Notes: a model not told the origin generated them from the sequence alone. A DNA stretch of 64,000 nucleotides from Streptomyces sp. DSM 15324 (GCF_001514285.1 NZ_KQ949025.1:437571-501570); one strand, 5' to 3'. Positions 24,748 through 33,137 are shown, numbered from the stretch's first letter. Translations and numbers: made by a program.

Positions 24748-25800
24748 TCAGGAGGTCTTGACGGTGATGGTGCCGTTCTTGATGCCCTCTTCGGCCTTCT
24801 TGATCGCGGCCTGGATGTCGGCGTTGCCGGCGAAGGTCGGGTTGGAGTTCGACACGCTCACGCCGCCGTTCTCCAGGCTGCCGCGGACGACGCCCGTCTC
24901 GGGCTTGCCGTCCTCGACCGACTTGGCCAGGCCGTAGACCGCGCCCTGCACGTTCTTCATGGCGGAGGTCAGGATCGAGTTCTTGTACGCCTTGAGCGCG
25001 TCCTGCTTGTACTGGTCGGAGTCGACGCCGATCGCCCACACCTTGTTGGCGTTGGCGGCCTTGATGACACCCTGGCCGGACAGGCCGGCGGCGGCGTAGA
25101 GGACGTCCGCACCGGCGTCGATCTGGCCGTCGGCGGCGCTCTCGCCCTTGTCCGGGGAGGAGAAGCCACCCTCGGCGGCGGTCTCGGTCAGGTACTGCGA
25201 CTTGACCGTGACGCCCTTCTTGGTGTCCTCGACGCCCTGCTTGAAGCCGGCCTCGAACTTGTGGATCAGCGGCACGTCCACACCGCCGATGAAGCCCACG
25301 ACGTTCGACTTGGTGGCCTTGGCGGCCGCGACACCGGCGAGGTAGGAGGCCTGCTCCTCGTGGAAGACCAGGTCGGCGACGTTGGCGGCCTTGATGGTCT
25401 CGTCGTCCACGATGCCGAAGGTGGTCTTCGGGTACTTGGCCGCGACCTCCTTGACGGCCGGCGCGTAGGCGAAGCCGACGCCGATGACCGGGTTGTAGCC
25501 CGCCTTGGCCAGGCTCTCCAGGCGCTGCACCTTGTCCGCGTCGGACTCGTTGTCCTGCGGCTCGACCGCGGTGGACTTGTAGCCGAACTCCTTGTCGGCC
25601 TGCTCCAGGCCGGCGGTGGCGGCGTCGTTGAAGGACTGGTCGCCCTTGCCGCCGACGTCGTACGCGAGCGCGAGGCCCAGGTTGTTCTTGCTGCTCTCCG
25701 ACGAGGAGGACGACGTGGACGAGCTTCCACAAGCGGAAACGGTCACGGCGAGAGCTGCGGTGGCAACACCCGCAGCCGCGATTCGGGACACCCGGCGCAT
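24748..25800 (-). CDS. BMP-family nucleoside-binding lipoprotein 1
   Basis: 350 residues from ATG at 25800, with AAAGGAG nine bases upstream. The signal peptide MRRVSRIAAAGVATAALAVT ends at lipobox VSAC with Cys24. After a Ser-rich linker comes the BMP (basic membrane protein, PnrA/TmpC-like) periplasmic-binding fold: LALAYDVGGKGDQSFND, then AGYNPVIGVGFAYAP, GIVDDETI, FHEEQASYLAGVAAA, VGFIGGVDVPLIHKFEAGF, and DVLYAAAGLSGQGVI. BMP proteins bind purine nucleosides and deliver them to the ABC importer. It has its own promoter and operator (25856-25868) just upstream of the ABC operon. It is a close paralogue of the next gene. Confidence 0.93.
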   Translation of the reverse strand: MRRVSRIAAAGVATAALAVTVSACGSSSTSSSSSESSKNNLGLALAYDVGGKGDQSFNDAATAGLEQADKEFGYKSTAVEPQDNESDADKVQRLESLAKAGYNPVIGVGFAYAPAVKEVAAKYPKTTFGIVDDETIKAANVADLVFHEEQASYLAGVAAAKATKSNVVGFIGGVDVPLIHKFEAGFKQGVEDTKKGVTVKSQYLTETAAEGGFSSPDKGESAADGQIDAGADVLYAAAGLSGQGVIKAANANKVWAIGVDSDQYKQDALKAYKNSILTSAMKNVQGAVYGLAKSVEDGKPETGVVRGSLENGGVSVSNSNPTFAGNADIQAAIKKAEEGIKNGTITVKTS

Positions 25801-25855
25801 GGAACGAGACTCCTTTGTGCAAGCGCCCAAACCAGGCGCTGGTTCCGCCGCAGCG

Positions 25856-25868
25856 TAACGCGCGTAGA
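25856..25868. promoter_or_regulatory. ACGCGCGTA operator upstream of BMP lipoprotein 1
   Basis: TAACGCGCGTAGA, 55 bp before the start codon. The 13 bases are identical to the site upstream of BMP lipoprotein 2. Each also has the similar element CCGCTCC(C)GTTATCGA about 23-25 bp further upstream (25891-25905 here). Confidence 0.65.
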
Positions 25869-25945
25869 CCGGGAGGAAAAACCCTTCTGTCCGCTCCGTT
25901 ATCGAGCTGTGGCCACAGTTGTAGTCCAGGTTACGTACAGCAGAA

Positions 25946-25970
25946 CGCCCCCTGCGGAACGCAGGGGGCG
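25946..25970 (-). terminator. Strong hairpin after BMP lipoprotein 2
   Basis: CGCCCCCTGCG (25946-25956) and CGCAGGGGGCG (25960-25970) form an 11-bp perfect stem with a GAA loop, 73 bp past the stop of the second lipoprotein gene. Confidence 0.75.
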
Positions 25971-26043
25971 CGTGGGCTGCGAGGACGCCCGGAAGGGCGT
26001 ACGGGACGGGCGGGGCCGGCGTTACGGCGGCCCCGCCGGGGCG

Positions 26044-27123
26044 TTACTTGGTGTTGACCGTGACCTTGCCGTCGATGATGTCCTGCTTGGCCTTGTCCAC
26101 GGCCGCGACGACGTCCGTCATCGCCTTGTACTTCGGGTTGGAGTCGGCGAATCCGACGCCGTCGTTGGAGAGGCTGCCGCGGACCACGCCGGACAGCGGC
26201 TTGCCCTCGTGCACCGACTTCACGAGGTCGTAGACCGCGCCGCCGACGTTCTTCAGCGCCGAGCCGAGGATGAAGTCCTTGTACGTGGCGAGCGCGCTCT
26301 GGTTGTACTGGTCGGAGTCGACGCCGATGACCCAGACCTTCTTGGCGGCGCCCTCGCTGATCACGCCCTGACCGGACAGACCGGCCGCGGCGTACAGGAC
26401 GTCGGCGCCCGCCTCGATCTGGCCGCTCGCCGCGTCCTTGCCCTTGTCGGGGCTGGAGAAGCCGCCCTCCTGGGGCGTCTCCGTGAGGTACTGCGACTCG
26501 ACCTTGATGCTCGGGTTGACCGACTTGGCGCCCTGGACGTACCCGGCCTCGAACTTGTGGATCAGCGGGATGTCCACGCCGCCGATGAAGCCGATGTGCG
26601 CCTTCTTGGAGGCCTTGGCGGCGGCGACGCCCGCCAGGTAGGAGGCCTGCTCCTCGTGGAAGACCATGTCGGCGACGTTCTTCGCCTGGACGCTCTCGTC
26701 GTCGATGATCCCGAAGGTGGTGTTCGGGAACTTGGCGGCGACCTCCTTGACGGCCGGCCCGTAGACGAAGCCGACGCCGATCACCGGGTTGTAGCCGGCC
26801 TGAGCCAGCTGGGTGAGCCGCTGGATCTTGTCCGCGTCGGTCTCGTTGTCCTGCGGCTCGACGTCCCGGCCGCTGATGCCGAACTCCTTCTCGGCCTTCT
26901 GGAAACCGGCGTAGGCGGCGTCGTTGAAGGACTGGTCGCCCTTGCCGCCGATGTCGTACGCGAGACCGATGCCCTTGCCCGAGTACTTCCCGGACGACGA
27001 CGAAGCCGAGTCGTTCGCCTTGGAACCGGTGCTGGACTCACCGCAGCCGGTGGCCGCGAGCGCGATGACCGCGACGGCCACCGCTGCCTGGGAGAATCTG
27101 CTCCTCCGAGATATCTGACGCAC
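26044..27123 (-). CDS. BMP-family nucleoside-binding lipoprotein 2
   Basis: 359 residues from GTG at 27123, with GAAGGGG eight bases upstream. The signal peptide ends at Cys27 (ALAATGC). The mature chain repeats the BMP pattern of its neighbour: GIGLAYDIGGKGDQSFND, AGYNPVIGVGFVYGP, GIIDDESV, FHEEQASYLAGVAAA, HIGFIGGVDIPLIHKFEAG, YAAAGLSGQGVI. Most differences fall in loops and in the linker after the Cys. Two binding proteins for one ABC system could widen the range of nucleosides taken up or separate their expression. It is transcribed alone, with an operator at 27237-27249. Confidence 0.93.
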   Translation of the reverse strand: MRQISRRSRFSQAAVAVAVIALAATGCGESSTGSKANDSASSSSGKYSGKGIGLAYDIGGKGDQSFNDAAYAGFQKAEKEFGISGRDVEPQDNETDADKIQRLTQLAQAGYNPVIGVGFVYGPAVKEVAAKFPNTTFGIIDDESVQAKNVADMVFHEEQASYLAGVAAAKASKKAHIGFIGGVDIPLIHKFEAGYVQGAKSVNPSIKVESQYLTETPQEGGFSSPDKGKDAASGQIEAGADVLYAAAGLSGQGVISEGAAKKVWVIGVDSDQYNQSALATYKDFILGSALKNVGGAVYDLVKSVHEGKPLSGVVRGSLSNDGVGFADSNPKYKAMTDVVAAVDKAKQDIIDGKVTVNTK

Positions 27124-27236
27124 AGCAAGTACCCCTTCGCATCCCCACGGCGCCGCGACCGGCCCGCTTTCCCCTTGGTGGCGCCGTTCCGGGGGGCTCC
27201 CCAACAAGCCGAACCGGGTGGCGATTTCGGCGACAG

Positions 27237-27249
27237 TAACGCGCGTAGA
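27237..27249. promoter_or_regulatory. ACGCGCGTA operator upstream of BMP lipoprotein 2
   Basis: TAACGCGCGTAGA, 113 bp before the GTG start, identical to the site at 25856-25868. The companion element CCGCTCCCGTTATCGA lies at 27271-27286. Confidence 0.65.
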
Positions 27250-27342
27250 AGTCGAGGGGAACGGGGTTGCCCGCTCCCGTTATCGATTCGTGCCGACCTT
27301 GGCGTGCAAGCGCGTCCTGGGCGTTACGGACGGGTGACACAA

Positions 27343-27381
27343 GGGGACGAAGAGGAACCTTTCGGTCACCTCGTCGTCCCC
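27343..27381 (-). terminator. Hairpin after the M20 amidohydrolase gene
   Basis: GGGGACGAAGAGG (27343-27355) pairs with CCTCGTCGTCCCC (27369-27381) with one mismatched or wobble position, 17 bp beyond the amidohydrolase stop. Confidence 0.55.
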
Positions 27382-27398
27382 CGTGGTCGGATACCGCC

Positions 27399-28640
27399 TC
27401 ACGCGTCCCGCGTCGCCGCGTCCAGCAGGGCGGCGGCCGTGAACAGCTCCACGCCCACGGTGATCGCGTGCTCGTCGGCGTCGAAGTCGCCCTGGTGCAG
27501 ATCGCGCACCGTGCGCTCGCCCGGGGGACGCACGCCGAGCCGGGCCATCGCGCCCGGGACCCGCTCCAGGTACCAGGAGAAGTCCTCGCCGCCGAGGCTC
27601 TGCTCGGTGCCCTCCACGGCGTCCTCGCCGCGCCGGGCGACCATCGCGTCGTGCAGCAGGGCGGCGACCGCGCCGTCGTTGACGACCGGCGGGACGCCCC
27701 GGACGTAGTTGATCTCGGACTTGGCGCGGTGCAGGTTGGCGACCTCGTCGATCGCCGCCACGACGATGTCCGGGGCCTGCCGCCAGGCCTCGATGTCCAG
27801 GCAGCGCACGGTGCCGGACAGCTCGGCGTGCTGCGGGATCACGTTCGGGGCGTGGCCGCTCTCGATCCGCCCCCAGGTGACCGCGAGGCCCGCCCGGGTG
27901 TCGACCCGGCGCGCGACCAGCGCGGGCACGTCGGTGACGACCCGGGCCGCGGCGGTGACCAGGTCGGTGGTGAGGTGGGGGCGGGCGGTGTGGCCGCCGG
28001 GGCCGTCCAGGGTGATCTCCAGCCGGTCGCAGGCGGAGGTGATGGCGCCCTCGCGCAGCCCGATCAGACCCGCGTCGACGCGCGGGTCGCAGTGCACGGC
28101 GATGATCCGGCCGACGCCGTCCAGCGCGCCGCACTCGATGGCGTCGGCGGCGCCGCCGGGCAGCACCTCCTCGGCGGGCTGGAAGATCAGCCGCACCGGG
28201 CGCGGGAGGCGGCCCTGCCGGTGCAGTTCGGCGAGCACGAGACCGGCGCCGAGGACGACGGTGGTGTGCACGTCGTGGCCGCAGGCGTGGGCGCGGTCGG
28301 GGACCGTGGAGCGGTAGGCGCACTCGGTCTTGGTGTCCGGGATGGGCAGCGCGTCGATGTCGGCGCGCATCGCGAGGACGGGCACGCCGGAGACCGGCTG
28401 CCCCTCCTCGATCCCGATGTCACAGATGAGCCCGGTCCCGACGCTGAGGACGCGCGGCTTGAGGCCTGCCTTCTCCAGGCGGGCCTTGATCGCGGCGGTC
28501 GTGCGGAACTCCTGGTTGCCCAGCTCCGGGTGCATGTGCATGTCGCGCCGGAAGGCGACCAGCTCCGCACGGAGGGCTTCGGGCAGCGTGCCGGGCAGGG
28601 CGGCGCGCTTCGCGGGTTCGGCCTCGGACTCTCGGGACAT
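27399..28640 (-). CDS. M20D-family amidohydrolase
   Basis: 413 residues from ATG at 28640 (GTG four codons upstream at 28652 is possible). Metal-ligand segments are typical of M20D peptidases/aminoacylases: FRRDMHMHPELGNQEFRT, AMRADIDALPI, AHACGHDVHTTVVLGAG with Cys-Gly-His-Asp, FQPAEEVLPGGA with the catalytic and ligand Glu pair, and LGGEDFSWYLERVPGAMARL near the end. Relatives cleave N-acyl amino acids, IAA-amino acids or similar amides. Substrate unknown. It follows BMP2 in the same direction but has its own terminator, so linkage to nucleoside use is not shown. Confidence 0.88.
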   Translation of the reverse strand: MSRESEAEPAKRAALPGTLPEALRAELVAFRRDMHMHPELGNQEFRTTAAIKARLEKAGLKPRVLSVGTGLICDIGIEEGQPVSGVPVLAMRADIDALPIPDTKTECAYRSTVPDRAHACGHDVHTTVVLGAGLVLAELHRQGRLPRPVRLIFQPAEEVLPGGAADAIECGALDGVGRIIAVHCDPRVDAGLIGLREGAITSACDRLEITLDGPGGHTARPHLTTDLVTAAARVVTDVPALVARRVDTRAGLAVTWGRIESGHAPNVIPQHAELSGTVRCLDIEAWRQAPDIVVAAIDEVANLHRAKSEINYVRGVPPVVNDGAVAALLHDAMVARRGEDAVEGTEQSLGGEDFSWYLERVPGAMARLGVRPPGERTVRDLHQGDFDADEHAITVGVELFTAAALLDAATRDA

Positions 28641-28913
28641 CAGTTGCTTCACCCTCTGAAGGGTAGGACGCCGAAGCGGTCAACTGACCCGATCAACAAA
28701 ATTTCAACCTGTTGGAGGAAGAAAAGTTGGCCGCGCGACGCATGGTTGCCGTAGAGGGTGGGTAAACTCGCCGAATTTTCATCTGGCGCCGTCCCTCTTC
28801 CTAACCTCACCCATACCATGAGGTGCGGGTGGGGCGCCTGCCGTGTCCACGTTCCGGAATCGTTCATCGGACGTTCGTACGAGCCGCCGCGCGCGCCGGT
28901 AGTGTGCGCGCCC

Positions 28914-29576
28914 ATGACCGACCTGGACGTCGACTTCCTGCACGCCGCCCGCACCTCCTACGACGCGATGGCCGAGGCCTACACCGAGGAGTTCGCGGAC
29001 GGGCTGGAGCACCGGCACCTGGACAGAGCGCTGGTCACCGGCTTCGTGGACCTGGTGAAGGAGCGCGGGGGCGGCGAGCCGGTGGCGGACATCGGCAGCG
29101 GGCCGGGGTACGTGACCCGGCGGCTGGACGCGCTCGGGCTGTCGGTGTTCGGGGTGGACGTGTCGCCGCGCATGGTGGCGCTGGCCTCGCGGGCGCATCC
29201 GCACCTGCGGTTCCACGTGGGCTCGATGACCGGGCTCGACCTGCCGGACCGCTCCCTCGCCGGAGTGCTGGCGCTGTTCTCCGTGATCCATGTGCCGGAC
29301 ACCGAACTCCCGACCGTACTGCGGGAGTTCCGCCGCGTGCTGGTCCCCGGCGGACATCTGCTCCTCGCCTTCCAGACCGGGCGGGGCGAGGAACTGCACG
29401 TCACGGAACGCTTCGGGCACGAGGTCTCGCTGCGGTACTGGTTCCGGGACCCGGAGGTGATGGCGGGGCTGCTGGGGGAGGCGGGCTTCGAGGTACTGGC
29501 GCGCGTGGTGCTGGCCCCGGAGGAGGGCCGCCGGTACCCCCGGGCGTATCTGCTGGCCCAGGTGCCCGGCAGATAG
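28914..29576 (+). CDS. Class I SAM-dependent methyltransferase
   Basis: 220 residues. Motif I PVADIGSGPGYVTRRLDALG (about 55-74), the acidic motif II in FGVDVSPRMVALA, motif post-II GLDLPDRSLAGVLALFSVIH and LREFRRVLVPGGHLLLAFQT match the methyltransferase 11 family. The N-terminal TSYDAMAEAYTEEFADGLEH is often seen in streptomycete enzymes of this group. Small-molecule substrate unknown. It stands alone at the edge of the polysaccharide locus, convergent with it, so a role in sugar methylation is possible but unsupported. Confidence 0.82.
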   Translation: MTDLDVDFLHAARTSYDAMAEAYTEEFADGLEHRHLDRALVTGFVDLVKERGGGEPVADIGSGPGYVTRRLDALGLSVFGVDVSPRMVALASRAHPHLRFHVGSMTGLDLPDRSLAGVLALFSVIHVPDTELPTVLREFRRVLVPGGHLLLAFQTGRGEELHVTERFGHEVSLRYWFRDPEVMAGLLGEAGFEVLARVVLAPEEGRRYPRAYLLAQVPGR

Positions 29577-29659
29577 CGGGCCGGGGGCGGGGGCCGCTCC
29601 CCCGCGCTCGGGGTGCCGCCCCGCAGCTGAGGGGACACGGGACTGCAAGTCCCTGGGGC

Positions 29660-29752
29660 GGGGGGAACCGCGCCCTGGTGCGCGGGGAACTGCCCCCAGG
29701 GGCGCGGGGAACTGCCCCCCAGGGGCGCGGGGAACTCCGCGACCAGCCCCCG
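29660..29752. repeat. Streptomyces-type GC-rich intergenic repeat
   Basis: Three head-to-tail copies of about 22 bp with core GGCGCGGGGAACTGCCCCCC. The last copy runs into GGCGCGGGGAACTCCGCGACC, a very common intergenic motif in Streptomyces genomes. It may form hairpins that act as a terminator for the convergent genes on either side. Confidence 0.6.
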
Positions 29753-29781
29753 CCGGCCGGCAGCCAGAAGGCGGTGCGCGG

Positions 29782-30891
29782 TTACGGCATCACCGCCGCC
29801 AGCCGATGCACGTCCCGCGCCGTCCCGGTGACCCCCGACAGGAAGCCCTGGGCCCTTGGGGACGCGTGTGCCGTCAGCCAGGTGGGGTCGATGTCGCAGA
29901 CCGCCACGCGGACGTCCGTGCCGGAGAGCGCCAGGGGGAGGGTGTGGACGACGGTCGACGGGAAGCTGAGGACCGTACGGCCGATCGGGCCACGGCGGGC
30001 GATCAGTTCCAGGGGGAGGTCGGGGCGGACCACCTCCAGGCCCGTCTCCACGGCCAGCCGGTGGAGTTTGTCCGCGCTCTCGCGGCGGTGCGCGAAGTAG
30101 CGGGCCGCGCCATGGGCGCGAGCGAGGGCCCGGACGGCCTCCAGATAGCGGTCGGCGTCCACCACACCGGTCTCGACCAGCGAGGTGCCGACCAGGTCCG
30201 CGCCCTTCGTGACCCGCGGCGGCCCGAAGCGGGCCCGGGTCCAGGTGAAGGTGTTGGCGGTGACCGTGACGCCCTCGGGGACGTCCTGGACCGGCATCGC
30301 GGAGAAGACCTCGACCCGGGTGTCGGCCGACGGGGTGAGGCGGCGGCGGGCCGAGGAGGAGACCGGGGCGAAGAGGAGGTCGCGGGGGCCGGGCCGGCCG
30401 CCCTTGCGGTGCCAGCGCACGAGGCGTTCGCCGCGGGCGAGCTGGCCGACGAACTCCATGGTCGCGGTGCCGTCGTCGACCACGACGAGGTCGGTGGCCC
30501 TGGTGATGGACAGAAGGAGCTGGACGTACCGGGAGAACGGGTCGCCCATGACGACCCGCCGGGCCCGGCGCAGCAGCGGGGCGAGCCCGCCGATCGTGCG
30601 GAAGGGGGCCGTGGTCCCGCCGCGGGCCTCCTCCCAGCGCACGGCGTGCCCCTCGTCGCGGGCCAGCTCGGCCATGCGCCGCAGCTGTCCGCGGGTCATC
30701 GGGTCGGTCGGGGACAGGACGACGAGGGTGAGCTCCGCGCCGGACGCCTCCTGGGCGGGCGACGGAACGGGCAGCTCGGCGTGCCGCCGGTTGTGCGCCC
30801 ACTCCAGCACGTTCAGGAGCTGCACCGGGCTCTCGACGAAGGCGAGGGTGTGGGGGGTGGTGCCGGTGCCGATGCCGGCGCGGGGGCTCAT
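29782..30891 (-). CDS. Bacterial sialyltransferase-type glycosyltransferase (GT52/polyST-like)
   Basis: 369 residues. Three motifs shared by bacterial sialyltransferases appear in order: the acidic D/E-D-G type LVVVDDGTATMEFVGQL (about 136-152), a basic RYFAHRRESADKLH segment where others have K-P-H-P, and a Ser-rich SFPSTVVHTLPLALSG. The N-terminal TLAFVESPVQLLNVLEWA matches the first strand and helix of GT52/polysialyltransferase folds. The protein should transfer a nonulosonic acid from CMP-activated donor. It is last in the minus-strand operon DUF6716, repeat ORF, neuA-HAD, neuB, this gene (47 bp after neuB). Linkage specificity unknown. Confidence 0.7.
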   Translation of the reverse strand: MSPRAGIGTGTTPHTLAFVESPVQLLNVLEWAHNRRHAELPVPSPAQEASGAELTLVVLSPTDPMTRGQLRRMAELARDEGHAVRWEEARGGTTAPFRTIGGLAPLLRRARRVVMGDPFSRYVQLLLSITRATDLVVVDDGTATMEFVGQLARGERLVRWHRKGGRPGPRDLLFAPVSSSARRRLTPSADTRVEVFSAMPVQDVPEGVTVTANTFTWTRARFGPPRVTKGADLVGTSLVETGVVDADRYLEAVRALARAHGAARYFAHRRESADKLHRLAVETGLEVVRPDLPLELIARRGPIGRTVLSFPSTVVHTLPLALSGTDVRVAVCDIDPTWLTAHASPRAQGFLSGVTGTARDVHRLAAVMP

Positions 30892-30938
30892 CCTCGTACG
30901 ACCGTCCCGTAGTGGTGGGTGTCTCGGGCCCTGGTGGC

Positions 30939-31877
30939 TCAGACCGCGACCGGCTCGCCCGCCGCCGCGGCGATCTCCGCCTCCGCGACGACACCGCTGA
31001 CGCGGCGGAGCTTCTTCATGGGGCCGAGCTCGGAGTCGTAGACCTTCTTCACGCCGTCGCCGAGGGAGGCCTCGATGGTGCGGATGTCACGGACCAGGCG
31101 CGTGAGGCCCTGGGGCTCGACGGAGGCGGCCTGGTCGGAGCCCCACATCGCGCGGTCGAGGGTGATGTGGCGCTCGACGAAGACGGCGCCGAGGGCGACG
31201 GCGGCCAGCGTGGTCTGCAGGCCGGTCTCGTGGCCGGAGTAGCCGATCGGGACGTTCGGGTACTCCGTCTCCAGCGTGTTGATCACGCGGAGGTTGAGCT
31301 CCTCGGCCTTGGCCGGGTAGGTCGAGGTGGCGTGGCACATGAGGATGTTGTCGCTGCCGATGACCTCGACGGCGTGGCGGATCTGCTTCGGCGTCGACAT
31401 GCCGGTGGAGAGGATGACCGCGCGGCCGGTGGCGCGCAGGGCGCGCAGCAGCTCGTCGTCGGTGAGGGAGGCGGAGGCCACCTTGTGGGCGGGGACGTCG
31501 AACTGCTCCAGGAAGGCGACGGCCTCGGTGTCCCACGGGGAGGCGAACCAGTCGATCCCCTTCTTCTTGCAGTAGGTGTCGATCTGGCGGTACTCGTCCT
31601 CGCCGAACTCCACGCGGTGGCGGTAGTCGATGTACGTCATCCGGCCCCAGGGGGTGTCGCGCTCGATGTCCCACTGGTCGCGCGGGGTGCAGATCTCGGG
31701 GGTGCGCTTCTGGAACTTGACGGCGTCGCAGCCGGCCTCGGCGGCCACGTCGATCAGCTTGAAGGCGTTCTCGAGGTCGCCGTTGTGGTTGATGCCGATC
31801 TCGCCGCAGATGTAGACCGGGCGGCCGGGGCCGACCTCGCGGGAACCGAACGTGCGCAGACGGGAGTTGGTGCTCAT
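30939..31877 (-). CDS. neuB: N-acylneuraminate/Kdn synthase-like (NeuB) without SAF domain
   Basis: 312 residues from ATG at 31877. It is the NeuB TIM barrel: VYICGEIGINHNGDLENAFK, AAEAGCDAVKFQKRTPEICT, KKKGIDWFASPWDTEAVAFL, VASASLTDDELL, VILSTGMSTPKQIRHAVEVI, VPIGYSGHETGLQTTLAAVA, and FVERHITLDRAMWGSDQAAS. It condenses PEP with a hexose or hexosamine (mannose-6-phosphate for Kdn-9-P, or ManNAc). Usual NeuB proteins are about 345 residues with a C-terminal antifreeze-like SAF domain; this one ends after about 30 residues beyond the barrel, so the SAF domain is missing. It follows neuA-HAD by 13 bp. Confidence 0.88.
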   Translation of the reverse strand: MSTNSRLRTFGSREVGPGRPVYICGEIGINHNGDLENAFKLIDVAAEAGCDAVKFQKRTPEICTPRDQWDIERDTPWGRMTYIDYRHRVEFGEDEYRQIDTYCKKKGIDWFASPWDTEAVAFLEQFDVPAHKVASASLTDDELLRALRATGRAVILSTGMSTPKQIRHAVEVIGSDNILMCHATSTYPAKAEELNLRVINTLETEYPNVPIGYSGHETGLQTTLAAVALGAVFVERHITLDRAMWGSDQAASVEPQGLTRLVRDIRTIEASLGDGVKKVYDSELGPMKKLRRVSGVVAEAEIAAAAGEPVAV

Positions 31878-31890
31878 GGCGGAACGTTCC

Positions 31891-33105
31891 TTACCTGGTG
31901 AGGGTGGAGAGGGAGGGTCCGAGGATCCAGCCGGCGATCTCCCGGATCGCGCCGTCGCCACCGGGGACGGTGGTGACCGCGCGTGCGGCGCCGCGTACGA
32001 CGTCGTGGGCGCTCGCGACCGCCACCGGCCAGCCCACGAGGGCGAAGCAGGGGAGGTCGTTGACGTCGTTGCCGACGTAGAGCACGCGCTCCGGCGCGAT
32101 GCCCTGTTCCTCGCACCACTGCTTGAGCGCGAGGTCCTTGCGGTCGATGCCGTGCAGGACCGGGAGCTTCAGCTTCCGGGCCCGGGCGGCGACGACCGGG
32201 TTCTGTTCCGTGGACAGGATCAGGAGCGGGAAGCCGCTCCTGCGCAGGGCGGCGATGCCGAGGCCGTCGCCGCGGTGGACGGAGACGAACTCCCGCCCGT
32301 CGGAGTCGATCAGCACCCGGTCGTCGGTCTGGGTGCCGTCGAAGTCGAGGACGATCGCGTCGATGTCGTCCGCGGTCGGCAGACCGTCGGGGCGGTCCGC
32401 GTCGAAGAGGGGGGCGAGGGCGCGGGCCCGGGCGAGGTCGTGCGGGTCGTCGACCTCCAGGACCCGGGCGGGGTCGGTGCGGACGAGTTCCGTACGGCCG
32501 AAGAAGCGGTGCCGGTGCTCGCGGAAGCCGGCGGCGTCCATGGCGTAGGCGGCGCCGGTCTCCAGGAAGTCCTGCGGGCGGTCCTGGCGGCGCGGGCGGA
32601 AGGACTTGTCGTGGTTGACGCCGTGGCCGCCCTCGCCGCTGTCGTCGGCGTGCCGCCAGACGAAGCCGTGGAAGGGGGCCACGGTGACGGCCGTGTCCGC
32701 GCCCTGCTCGACGACCGCGCCGGCGACGCCGTCGACGTCCTCGCGGACCAGGAAGGGGCTGGTGCACTGCACGAGCAGGACGACGTCGACCGGGCTGCCG
32801 TGCAGGGCCTCGTGGGCGTCCATCGCGTGCAGGACGGCTGCCTCGGAGGTGGCGGTGTCGCCGGCGATGGCGGCCGGGCGCAGCACGACCTCGGCGCCGG
32901 CCTCGCGGGCCGCGGCGGCGATGGCCGGGTCGTCGGTGGAGACGACGACATCGGTGACGAGCCGGGTGGCCCGGCACTCGCGGACGGCCCGGGCGACCAG
33001 CGGGACGCCGCCGACGGGGGCGAGGTTCTTCGCGGGCACACCCTTGGAGCCGCCGCGCGCGGGGATCACGGCGAGAACGCGGCGCCCCGCTGGGGAGTCG
33101 GACAT
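31891..33105 (-). CDS. neuA: CMP-nonulosonate synthetase fused to HAD phosphatase (NeuA-HAD)
   Basis: 404 residues with AGGAGA eight bases before ATG. Residues 1-235 are a CMP-acylneuraminate cytidylyltransferase: VIPARGGSKGVPAKNLAPVG (13-32), VVVSTDDPAIAAAA, LVQCTSPFLVREDVD, DPHDLARARAL. Residues 245-400 are a KdsC-like HAD phosphatase: IVLDFDGTQTDDRVLIDSDG with Asp254/Asp256, LILSTEQNPVV, YVGNDVNDLPCFALVG. The fusion joins dephosphorylation of a 9-phosphate with activation to the CMP-sugar, as needed when NeuB makes Kdn-9-P or Neu5Ac-9-P. This fits the Kdn-containing teichulosonic acid known from S. coelicolor. Fourteen bases separate it from neuB. Confidence 0.9.
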   Translation of the reverse strand: MSDSPAGRRVLAVIPARGGSKGVPAKNLAPVGGVPLVARAVRECRATRLVTDVVVSTDDPAIAAAAREAGAEVVLRPAAIAGDTATSEAAVLHAMDAHEALHGSPVDVVLLVQCTSPFLVREDVDGVAGAVVEQGADTAVTVAPFHGFVWRHADDSGEGGHGVNHDKSFRPRRQDRPQDFLETGAAYAMDAAGFREHRHRFFGRTELVRTDPARVLEVDDPHDLARARALAPLFDADRPDGLPTADDIDAIVLDFDGTQTDDRVLIDSDGREFVSVHRGDGLGIAALRRSGFPLLILSTEQNPVVAARARKLKLPVLHGIDRKDLALKQWCEEQGIAPERVLYVGNDVNDLPCFALVGWPVAVASAHDVVRGAARAVTTVPGGDGAIREIAGWILGPSLSTLTR

Positions 33106-33137
33106 GGGGGCTTCTCCTAGCGGTGAAGGACGATCAC

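Noticed and set aside
24586..27708. 1040-codon plus-strand frame across both BMP genes
   Set aside because: Shadow of the high-GC minus-strand genes; repetitive Leu/Val/Asp/Gly composition and no motif.
29577..29781. Small gene between the methyltransferase and GT52-like genes
   Set aside because: The region consists of common Streptomyces intergenic repeats and hairpins without a protein-like frame.
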